This document shows positions 54,759-64,000 of a DNA stretch of 64,000 nucleotides, piece after piece. Source of the DNA: Deltaproteobacteria bacterium (GTDB lineage Bacteria > Myxococcota_A > UBA9042); the NCBI GenBank assembly GCA_020632665.1, contig JACKFC010000023.1, positions 1 to 64,000 of the forward strand, written 5' to 3'. Within the stretch, counting starts at the first letter, position 1, and every line of letters begins with the position of its first letter. Below the pieces are notes generated by a model. It saw only the letters and a program-made list of their open reading frames with translations, was not told the DNA's origin and did no database searches. The translations under genes and the position numbers were made by a program.

Positions 54759-57700
54759 GTGGTGCGCGTGAGCGGAGTCGAGAGCCAAGGCGTTGCGCGA
54801 GCGACGGCGAACCCGGGACACCCCGCGGCGACGCTGCGCGCCCGCGTCGAGGCGCTGCGGGCGACCGAGCGACGCGCCCGCTGGGCCCGCGACCTCGCCG
54901 TCGCGACGGCGCTGACGATCGCGGGCGGTGCGGTGGCATGGGCACTTTCGCCCTCCTTGGCGGTCGCGCTCGCGGCAGTGCTGGTCCTTGCGGCCACCTC
55001 CGCGATGTTGCTGCTGCGCGCGCGCCGGCGGATCGACGCGTCCAGCGCCGATCTGGCCGCCTGGGCCGAGGCCCGCGCGACCGGCAGCACCGGCCTGCGC
55101 AGCGCCATCGAGCTCGCCGCGAGCGAACCGGAGCGGCCGCTCGTCGCCGCGCTCTGCCGCGAGATGACGGGACCGGTGGCCGCGTTGGGCGAGGCCGTCG
55201 AAGGCGAGCGTCGGCAGCTCCGCCGCGCCTGGCTGGCGCCCGGCCTGGCGCTGGCGCTCTGTGCGCTGGCCGCGGGGCTGGGTTGGTTGCAATTGCTGCC
55301 GCCCGACCGGGCCCCTGCCCCGCCGAAGCCGACCCAGCCGGGCACGGTCCCGACCCTGGTCGGCGACCTGCGCCTGACGATCACGCCGCCGAGCTATGCC
55401 GAGGCAGCGGAGCCGGAGCGGCTGGAAGAGGGCGACAGCGCCCGCGCCCTCGAAGGATCGATGGTGCAGATCTCGGCCTCGCCGCTGCCCGGCGCGCGGG
55501 GCCTGACGGTGGAGCTGCAGCGGCCCGAATTGCCGCCCGAGTCGGTGACGCCGCGCTCGCTGCCCGGCGGTCGGCTGGGCTTCGGCGTGATGGCGAAGGG
55601 CGAGATCGCCTACCGCTTCGTCGCGCGCCGCCCGGACGGCACCCGCGTGGTCGAGGCGGCGATGCGCAAGCTCGAAGCCCGCCCGGACGCGCTGCCCACC
55701 GCGACGCTGGTCGCCCCGACCGGCGAGCTCGAGGTCCGCAGCGGCGAAGCCGTCGTCATCGAGGGCAAGGTCGAGGACGACCTCGGCCTGGCGGGCGTCG
55801 ACCTGGTCATCGCCCGACCCGGCGGCGGCGTCGAGCACCGCAAGGTCGCGATCACCGCCGGTGATCGCCGGGTCTTGGTCCGCGAGAGCGTCGAGGTCGA
55901 CCGCCTGGAGCTGCGCGCCGGCGAGCTGGCGACCGTCTGGATCGAGGCGCGCGACGCGATGCCGTCCGAAGCGCCGCGGCTGGCGAGCTCCGAGCGGCTG
56001 ACGCTGCGGATGTTCTCGCCCGAGCGGCACCACGCCCGGGTGCTCGATCGCCTCGGCGAGCTGGTCATCGCGTGGACCCACGGCCTCGCCGACCGGCTCG
56101 AAGGCGATCCGGCCCTGCCCGACGCCAACGGCAAGCGCCGCGCCCTGCCGATCGCGCTGAAGAATCAGGCGCTCTGGGCGCGCAACGAGGCCGGCCTGCT
56201 GGAGCAGCTACACGCGGTGCGGCAGATGGTCGCCGAGGATGTGCTGGCGCGGCCGCAGACCGGCGTCGACCTGGAGGCGATCGAGCGTCGGCTGATGCGC
56301 GCCCGCGACGGCGAAGAGCGGGTCGTGGCGCGGATCGACGCCGGCGCCGAAGACAAGGCCGAAGCCCGCGAGCTCTTGCGCATGGGCAAGCCGCACGCCG
56401 AGATGGTCGTGGCCACCGAGGAGACCGTCATCGGCTTGGCGGCGCTGGCGGCGAGTGAGCACCGCAACGCCCTCGACCGCGACGGTCGCGCCCTCGAAGC
56501 GCTCGACAAGCGGCTGGAAGAGGTCCTCGCCGCGCTGCAGAAAGACCCGGACGACCCGGCGCTGCGGGCGGAAGCCGAGCGCCTGATCGACGCGATGGCG
56601 AGCCGCATCGAGCAGATGGCGGCCGAGGCCGCACGACAACTCGAGCTCTTGCCGCCGGAGCACGTCAACGCCGCTGCATTGGATCCGGCCGAGCTGGACG
56701 GCGCGCTCGACGCCCGAAAATCCGCGCTCGACCGCATGCGCGAGGCGCTCCGCTCGGGCAAGCCGGGCGACGCGCTGGCTGCCCTGGCCGAGAGCCGGGC
56801 GCAGCTGCAACAGGCGATGGCGGCGTTGCGCGAGCAGGTCGACGCCGAGCGGACCGCCGAGGACGCGGCGCTGGATCGGCTCGTCGGCGAGCTGCGGGCC
56901 GGGGTGGACGCTGCGAAGCAGGCACAGGGCGGGCTGAGGGAGGCGCTGCGGCCGACCGCCGAGGCGCAGGATCGCGCCTCGGGCGAACAGCTGAAGAAGG
57001 GCTTGCAGACCGCGATGCCGGCGATCCGCGACCTGCTCGACGACGCGCGCGACCAGATCCGCCCGAAGCGGCTGGCCAGCCAAGCGATGCGCGGCAGCCC
57101 GGCGGTCGCCGGCGCGCGCGCGGCCCTCTCCGAGGCGGTGGCGGCGCTGGACCGCGGCGATATCGACGGCGCGCTGATGTCGCTGATCGAGGCCGAGGGG
57201 AAGCTCGGGCAGACCCGCGAGGACCTGATCCCGAAGCCGGAAGACCCGCCGCTCGCCGCCCGCGGTCGCGAGCAAGACGCGATGCGCGTGGCCAGCGCCC
57301 GCGACCGTGCCGCCCGCGCCGCCGCGGCCCTGCGTGCGGCCCTGCCCCGCCCCGAGGCGCTGCACGACGCACAGACCCGTCGCAAGCTCGGCGAGCTGGG
57401 CAAGGAGCAGCGCAAGATCCAACGGCGGCTCGACAAGGTGCGGCAGCGCCTGGCGAAGGAAGCGAGCCGCCAGCCGGGTCTCGACAGCCAGGTCGGCGGA
57501 CGGATCGATCACGCCGGCCAGATGATGCAGAAGGCGACCGAAGCGCTCGGCCAAGGCGACGCCTCAACCGGCCAGCGACGGATGAGCGACGCGCTCTCGG
57601 CGCTCGACGCGGCGGCCGAGATCTTGCGCCGTGGCAACGAAAGTGGCGGCCAGCCCGGGCCCGGTGGCGGCCGCGATCGCGTCGGCCACGGTCCGCCGCC

Positions 57701-57842
57701 GCGGAAGATGCAGGTCCAATCCGGCAACGCCAACGACGGCGGCGAGGCCTTCCGCAAGCGCCTGCTCGACGCCGCGCGGCGCCGCCCGCCGGAGGGCTGG
57801 TCCGAGCGCGTGCGGCGCTACTACCAACGCCTGCAGGACTGA
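54759..57842 (+). CDS. DUF4175-like membrane protein
   Basis: The 1027-residue protein has three N-terminal transmembrane segments (two near 45-90, one near 155-180), a beta-rich region (about 200-420), then a long Ala/Arg/Glu-rich helical part with coiled-coil character. The order of helices, beta part and charged coil is that of DUF4175 proteins, whose function is unknown. The start is unclear: GTG codons at 54759, 54762 and 54768 are possible after an AGGTAGG site. It is 159 nt before clpB on the same strand, and 64 nt after the giant gene. Confidence 0.7.
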   Translation: MVRVSGVESQGVARATANPGHPAATLRARVEALRATERRARWARDLAVATALTIAGGAVAWALSPSLAVALAAVLVLAATSAMLLLRARRRIDASSADLAAWAEARATGSTGLRSAIELAASEPERPLVAALCREMTGPVAALGEAVEGERRQLRRAWLAPGLALALCALAAGLGWLQLLPPDRAPAPPKPTQPGTVPTLVGDLRLTITPPSYAEAAEPERLEEGDSARALEGSMVQISASPLPGARGLTVELQRPELPPESVTPRSLPGGRLGFGVMAKGEIAYRFVARRPDGTRVVEAAMRKLEARPDALPTATLVAPTGELEVRSGEAVVIEGKVEDDLGLAGVDLVIARPGGGVEHRKVAITAGDRRVLVRESVEVDRLELRAGELATVWIEARDAMPSEAPRLASSERLTLRMFSPERHHARVLDRLGELVIAWTHGLADRLEGDPALPDANGKRRALPIALKNQALWARNEAGLLEQLHAVRQMVAEDVLARPQTGVDLEAIERRLMRARDGEERVVARIDAGAEDKAEARELLRMGKPHAEMVVATEETVIGLAALAASEHRNALDRDGRALEALDKRLEEVLAALQKDPDDPALRAEAERLIDAMASRIEQMAAEAARQLELLPPEHVNAAALDPAELDGALDARKSALDRMREALRSGKPGDALAALAESRAQLQQAMAALREQVDAERTAEDAALDRLVGELRAGVDAAKQAQGGLREALRPTAEAQDRASGEQLKKGLQTAMPAIRDLLDDARDQIRPKRLASQAMRGSPAVAGARAALSEAVAALDRGDIDGALMSLIEAEGKLGQTREDLIPKPEDPPLAARGREQDAMRVASARDRAARAAAALRAALPRPEALHDAQTRRKLGELGKEQRKIQRRLDKVRQRLAKEASRQPGLDSQVGGRIDHAGQMMQKATEALGQGDASTGQRRMSDALSALDAAAEILRRGNESGGQPGPGGGRDRVGHGPPPRKMQVQSGNANDGGEAFRKRLLDAARRRPPEGWSERVRRYYQRLQD

Positions 57843-57884
57843 GCCGCGACGCCTGCCACGCGGCAGCCGCGGCGGCAGCGGACC

Positions 57885-57913
57885 TTGACACCTGCCCGCT
57901 CCGTCCTTTGCTT
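57885..57913 (+). promoter_or_regulatory. Possible clpB promoter
   Basis: A perfect -35 hexamer TTGACA (57885-57890) is followed after 17 nt by TTGCTT, a weak -10. An 8-bp hairpin (57963-57970 with 57979-57986) lies in the leader just before the clpB ribosome site. No HrcA/CIRCE site is present. Confidence 0.4.
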
Positions 57914-58001
57914 CGGTCGGGTCCCGGAACAGAAGCTGCGAGGGCGCAGCGAACGAAACGGGGCGCGCAGCACTCGTTCTGCGCGCGTGGGGAGTTGTGC
58001 G

Positions 58002-60593
<2,592 letters not shown>

Positions 60594-60607
60594 GCGGAGG
60601 GGACCGG

Positions 60608-60931
60608 ATGAGCCGAGGCTTCGACGATTTCGCGACGGAGCGGGCCGACTTGGAGCGCTCGGTGCGCAACGGCCCCGCCACGCTCGACGCTGCGCTGCGC
60701 GCCCAGGCGATGGACGATGCCGAGGCCCTGCCGCCTGCGCTCGCGGCCTACGCCGGCCAGGTCGCGCTCGACGCCACCGGCGTCGAGGACAGCCACTTCG
60801 TCGCGTTGCGCGCTGCGGGTCTGGGTGACCGAGAGATCTTCGAGTTGACCGCGGCGGCGGCGGTCGGCAAGGCCGGCAAGATGCTGGACGCCGCGCTGGC
60901 TGCCCTCTTCGCCGACCCGGAGGAGGGATGA
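60608..60931 (+). CDS. Small AhpD/CMD-like protein without catalytic cysteines
   Basis: The 107-residue helical protein resembles the C-terminal half of AhpD/carboxymuconolactone decarboxylase-like proteins: DSHFVALRAAGLGDREIFEL corresponds to the FAPVRAAGVSEQAI region of the next gene. It has no cysteines and no CxxC motif, so it is probably a partner or regulator subunit. The ATG at 60608 has GGAGGGG 5 nt upstream; an in-frame ATG at 60590 overlaps the clpB stop. Its stop overlaps the start region of the selenoprotein gene, so the two are translationally coupled. Confidence 0.7.
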   Translation: MSRGFDDFATERADLERSVRNGPATLDAALRAQAMDDAEALPPALAAYAGQVALDATGVEDSHFVALRAAGLGDREIFELTAAAAVGKAGKMLDAALAALFADPEEG

Positions 60932-61509
60932 TGCGGTTGCCATCGGTCGAACGCGGCGAGCGCATCTCGCACCGCGTGCTCTACGCAATGATTCGGCTCG
61001 TCTCGGGGCGGCGTGCGCCGGACGTCATCCGCACGATGAAGTACCACGGCGCCTTCTTTGGCGACCATATGTACGTCCACGACGTGCTGCGTGGCCCCTC
61101 GCCGTGGAGCGTCGGCGAGCGCGAACTCTTCGCCGCCTGGGTGAGCAAACAGAACCACTGCGAATTCTGACTCCGCTCACACGGCGCGGTCGCGTCGTTG
61201 GCGATGTCGGGTTCGGGGCTGGACGGCAAGCTCGAAGAGTTGGAGACGGCGGAGATCTCTGCCGGCGCGCGGGCGATGTTGCCGGTCTTGGCGAAGATGG
61301 CGCACGAGGCCGAGGCGCTCGAGCCGGCAGACTTCGCACCCGTGCGCGCGGCAGGGGTCAGCGAGCAGGCGATCGTCCACGCCCTGCACGTCGCCTACCT
61401 CTTCCACATCATCAACCGCTTCGCCGACGCGCTCGACTTCGAGGTCGGCGACGACGCGGCGTTCGCGGGCACCGCGAAGATCTTGCTCGCGCGGGGCTAC
61501 AAGATGTAG
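60931..61509 (+). CDS. AhpD-like/CMD-family selenoprotein (in-frame TGA read as selenocysteine)
   Basis: The frame runs from the ATG at 60931 to a TGA at 61168 and continues in the same frame to 61509, giving 192 residues with Sec80. The readthrough product has the AhpD-type peroxidase motif: E65, C77, U80 and H84, spaced 12, 3 and 4, identical to the Glu-Cys-Cys-His set of Mycobacterium tuberculosis AhpD (118, 130, 133, 137). The downstream part holds the conserved SHGAVAS and VRAAGVSEQAI regions of the family. AGGAGG lies 4 nt before the ATG; an overlapping ATG at 60928 is possible. A hairpin like a bacterial SECIS follows the TGA. A conventional reading would give two broken pieces (to 61170 and from about 61198). 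A point nonsense mutation remains possible. Confidence 0.85.
61181..61198 (+). promoter_or_regulatory. Candidate bacterial SECIS element
   Basis: A 7-bp stem ACGGCGC/GCGTCGT (one G-T pair) closes a GGTC tetraloop at 61188-61191. The loop starts 18 nt after the TGA, and the first loop bases are GG followed by T. The E. coli fdhF SECIS has an AGGUCU loop at the same distance, whose GU is contacted by SelB. Confidence 0.75.
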
Positions 61510-61621
61510 CGCTGGGCGCTATTTCGAGGGGTTCTTCGAGGTTGGGTTGGCGGTGAAGGTCGGGTTGTCGCGCGAACTGTCGAAGCGGCCCTACGCCAGC
61601 CGTGACCCAGGAGCAAGCGAG

Positions 61622-62653
61622 CTACCGCTGGCCGGCGGCGATGCCGCGCAGCAACGCGGTCGCATTCAGTCCGAGGTCGGGCGTGTAGTAGCCCCCCTCC
61701 TGGATGACGGCGGTGGGCAACCGCAATCGACCGAGGCGGCGCCCGACTTCGTGCAGGTCCTCGGTCGTCAGCTCGAAGTCACCGACCGGGTCGAGATGGT
61801 AGGTGTCCAGGCCGGCGGAGAGCACCAGCGCGTCGGGAGCGAAGGCCACGAGCGCGGGCACGACGTGGTCGTCGAGCACACGGAGGTAGTGGGCGCCGTC
61901 GGTTCCACGCGGCAGGGCGAGGTTCATGTTGTAACCCAGGCCCCGCCCGGCGCCACTCTCCTCGGGGAAGCCGGCGAAGTAGGGGAAGGCGTCGGTCGGG
62001 TCGGCGTGGATGCTGACGAAGAGCACGCTCGGATCCCGGTAGAACAAGCTCTGCGTGCCGTTGCCGTGGTGGTAGTCGATGTCGAGGATCGCGACGCGTT
62101 TGCGCTTGCGACGGAGGTGGCGTGCGGCGATGGCGGCGTTGTTGAAGTAGCAATAGCCGCCGAAGAGGCCACGCGTGGCGTGGTGACCCGGCGGCCGCGA
62201 GAGGGCGTAGCTCAGGGCGACGCCGTCCCGCCCGAGGATGCGGGCGGCCTCGAGCGCACAGGCAGCGCTCCACGTCGCGGCGGGGAGCGCCTCGTGGGTG
62301 AGCGGCGTGCCAGCGTCGAAGCACCAATGCCCAGCGTGTTGCAGCCGGGTCGGATCGCCCCTGCCCTGGCTCTCTTTCGGGAAGACGGTCGGGTAGAACG
62401 TCTCACCCGGCGCGAGCAAAGTCGCCGTGTGATACAGCGTCATCAGCGGCTGGCTGTGAACGCTCTGCACCGCGCCGGGCGGCAGCTCGTCGGGCACGCG
62501 GAGCGAGAACATCGGATCGGCCTGGACCGCAGCGAGGATGCTCTCGGCCCGCGCCGTCGTCTCGGGATGATCGATCCGCTCGCCGAACGCCCACTCGTAA
62601 CGTGGCTTGAACGCGAGCTGCTCCGGGTGGAAGAACGTCGGCAGGGGATTCAA
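61622..62653 (-). CDS. Histone-deacetylase-family (acetylpolyamine-type) amidohydrolase
   Basis: The 343-residue enzyme has the zinc-hydrolase motifs of the HDAC family: RPPGHHA near residue 155, the metal ligand segment DIDYHHGNGTQ, the later LSAGLDTYHLDP and EGGYY. It should remove acetyl groups from amines or lysines. No ATG lies before the conserved region; the TTG at 62653 overlaps the GNAT stop by 4 nt and has GAGG 7 nt upstream. It is coupled to an acetyltransferase gene and converges on the selenoprotein gene. Confidence 0.88.
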   Translation of the reverse strand: MNPLPTFFHPEQLAFKPRYEWAFGERIDHPETTARAESILAAVQADPMFSLRVPDELPPGAVQSVHSQPLMTLYHTATLLAPGETFYPTVFPKESQGRGDPTRLQHAGHWCFDAGTPLTHEALPAATWSAACALEAARILGRDGVALSYALSRPPGHHATRGLFGGYCYFNNAAIAARHLRRKRKRVAILDIDYHHGNGTQSLFYRDPSVLFVSIHADPTDAFPYFAGFPEESGAGRGLGYNMNLALPRGTDGAHYLRVLDDHVVPALVAFAPDALVLSAGLDTYHLDPVGDFELTTEDLHEVGRRLGRLRLPTAVIQEGGYYTPDLGLNATALLRGIAAGQR

Positions 62654-63324
62654 GCGGCAGCCTCGTGCAGGTAGCGAAAGACGTGGAAACCGCGCTCGTG
62701 GTAGGGCTCGAGAAAGCCGCCATTCCAGCGCATCACCTCCTCGTCGGTGGTCGCGGTCACCTCGAAGCCGAATCGCTTGTAGGCTTTGGTCGCCCACGTC
62801 GCCTTGGGATGCGCCAACAAGACCATCCCGCGGTCGCCGCGCCGGACCGACTCCGCCTCTGCGAAGCGGAGCAAGGTCGGTCCGAGCCCCTTGCCCGTGT
62901 GGTCGGCGTGCACGTAGACGTAGCCCAGGTAGGAAAAGTCGCCGGCGTCTTGCAGCGTCACGGTGCCGACGACGCGGCCGCCGAGCGCTGCGACGTAGAA
63001 GTCGCGCCGGTCGAAATTCTCGCGCGCCCAGGCCAGATCGACCTCGTGCTGGTCGAGATCCTCGGGGTGGACGAAGGGCCGGTACCACGACGCCGAGGAG
63101 CGGATGATCTCGACGATGGCGGGGAGGTCGGCGCGGGTCGCCGGCCGCAGCGCGGGCGGGTCGGAAGCGACGGACTGGGGCGACGGAATCTGGGGCGACG
63201 GAAGGGTTGCTGAACGGGCGATGACGGACTCCTGGTCATGGGGTTGTTGGTTGGCCGCGAGGGCAAGGCGCACACGCGACGAGAGGCGGCCGAAAACAGC
63301 CGGGCGGCGCAGCGCGCGCACCAT
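62650..63324 (-). CDS. GNAT-family N-acetyltransferase
   Basis: The protein is up to 224 residues. The conserved domain starts near residue 57 (LRPATRADLPAIVEII) and has the acetyl-CoA loop in HADHTGKGLGPTLL and the late AYKRFGFEV motif. It transfers acetyl groups to small amines or proteins. The first 55 residues are unlike the family, so a later start is possible. Its stop overlaps the deacetylase start, so the two are translationally linked. It is divergent from the GST gene across about 200 bp without clear signals. Confidence 0.85.
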   Translation of the reverse strand: MVRALRRPAVFGRLSSRVRLALAANQQPHDQESVIARSATLPSPQIPSPQSVASDPPALRPATRADLPAIVEIIRSSASWYRPFVHPEDLDQHEVDLAWARENFDRRDFYVAALGGRVVGTVTLQDAGDFSYLGYVYVHADHTGKGLGPTLLRFAEAESVRRGDRGMVLLAHPKATWATKAYKRFGFEVTATTDEEVMRWNGGFLEPYHERGFHVFRYLHEAAA

Positions 63325-63525
63325 AAATCATGAATCCACTGCAAAAGTCAAAACATAGCGCTCCGATGGGTGGGAAATCTGGTCCTGGCGACGGTCTGAG
63401 GATCCGAAAACATGCATCGAACCGATCCACCTGTCGCAACAACGTCCACCGACGGGCACCATGCTCCGTTCCCAGCAGAGGCGCTCGCGAGCGCCGCGTT
63501 CACCCCCACCCCCGGAGCCACCGTC

Positions 63526-64000
63526 ATGACCCAACTCACGCTCTACTACGCCCCCCGCACCCGCTCGTTCACCGCCCTGTGGTTGCTCGAAGAGCTCGGG
63601 CTGCCCTACACCCTGGAGGCCTTCAGCCTCGCCACGGGACGCCACAAACAGCCCGACTTCTTGGCGCTCAACCCGATGGGCAAGGTCCCTGTCGTGGTCC
63701 GCGACGGCGTGGCGATGTCGGAGGCCGCGGCCATCGCCATCGCCCTGGCCGACCTGCACCCCGAGGCCGGCCTGGGCGTCGGTATCGACGATCCGCTGCG
63801 CCCGGCCTGGCTGCGCTGGCATTTCTTCGCCGCGGCGATCATCGAGCCGGCGCTGATGGAGCGCTTCACCGGGGCCACGCCCAACCCGAGGACCTACGCT
63901 TGGGGCTCGTTCGACGAGATGGTCCGGGTCGCCACGGCCGGCGTGCAGGATGGTTGGCTGCTCGGCGAGCGCTTCACCAGCGCCGATATCATCACCGGCG
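63526..64000 (+). CDS. Glutathione S-transferase-like protein (C-terminus beyond the right edge)
   Basis: The open frame runs from the ATG at 63526 to the edge (158 codons). The N-terminal thioredoxin-like domain begins TQLTLYYAPRTRSFTAL; the family's cis-Pro segment GKVPVV and EAAAIAIALAD follow, then the start of the helical domain. A family serine or tyrosine lies near the N-terminus. GGAG is 9 nt before the ATG. It conjugates or reduces substrates with glutathione; the substrate is unknown. Confidence 0.85.
   Translation, partial: MTQLTLYYAPRTRSFTALWLLEELGLPYTLEAFSLATGRHKQPDFLALNPMGKVPVVVRDGVAMSEAAAIAIALADLHPEAGLGVGIDDPLRPAWLRWHFFAAAIIEPALMERFTGATPNPRTYAWGSFDEMVRVATAGVQDGWLLGERFTSADIITG

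Noticed and set aside
57963..57986. A hairpin before clpB considered as a CIRCE (HrcA) operator
   Set aside because: It contains GCACTC but lacks the TTAGCACTC-N9-GAGTGCTAA structure.
60928..61170. An 80-codon stand-alone gene ending at the TGA
   Set aside because: It stops in the middle of the AhpD catalytic motif, and the same frame continues with the rest of the family fold, so it is better read as part of one Sec-containing gene.

Overview
This is a high-GC, gene-dense bacterial chromosome window of about 64 kb. It most resembles Myxococcota or a related former deltaproteobacterial lineage. The evidence is very large lipoproteins built from CDDGN-type cysteine-rich repeats, an Alternative Complex III (act) respiratory cluster, a myxobacterial-style type IV pilus cluster with sigma54 control, and FHA/TPR, PEGA and DUF4388 regulatory proteins. 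No rRNA, tRNA, CRISPR array, transposase or prophage was seen.

Layout. 1-2295 (-): a Cys-rich lipoprotein cut by the left edge. 2559-5953: a di-heme cytochrome c peroxidase, dihydrolipoyl dehydrogenase and thiol peroxidase. 6017-6343: an orphan PAAR protein. 6507-14621 (-): complete actABCDEF, a quinol:cytochrome c oxidoreductase without an adjacent terminal oxidase. 14863-20724 (-): a degenerate GGDEF protein and a 1599-residue lamin-tail/somatomedin-B-like lipoprotein. 20806-28303: a YkgJ, PspA and YbjN-like group, a PilO-like lipoprotein, a PEGA protein, a receiver protein and an FHA-TPR protein. 28469-30613: rpmA, rplU, thioredoxin and a secreted protein. 30614-31442: a gene-free, repeat-rich stretch. 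31443-38694 (-): pilA, pilR, pilS, pilC and pilB, with a very good sigma54 promoter upstream of pilA. 38820-44275 (-): a tight operon of a DUF4388 protein, tsaD, ksgA and a HAD nucleotidase. 44412-46160 (-): atpI, atpB and atpE. 46463-54694 (+): a 2743-residue Cys-rich giant lipoprotein. 54759-61509 (+): a DUF4175-like protein, clpB and two AhpD/CMD-family genes. 61622-64000: a histone-deacetylase-family amidohydrolase, a GNAT acetyltransferase and a GST cut by the right edge.

Most notable observation. The last gene of the clpB operon (60931-61509) is interrupted by one in-frame TGA at 61168. The TGA sits exactly where the second cysteine of the AhpD catalytic motif (Glu-x11-Cys-x2-Cys-x3-His) belongs. 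Reading continues in frame with the remainder of the fold. A 7-bp stem with a GGTC loop begins 10 nt after the TGA, with its loop starting at +18, which closely matches the geometry of the E. coli fdhF SECIS. I interpret this as a selenocysteine-containing (CxxU) AhpD-like selenoprotein that ordinary gene calling would split into two fragments.

How the genes work together. The act genes encode one membrane respiratory complex. The pil genes encode pilus assembly and its two-component control. The peroxidase, Tpx, thioredoxin, ClpB and the AhpD-like genes form a scattered redox and protein-stress theme. The three Cys-rich or lamin-tail lipoproteins are probably large surface structures of unknown function.
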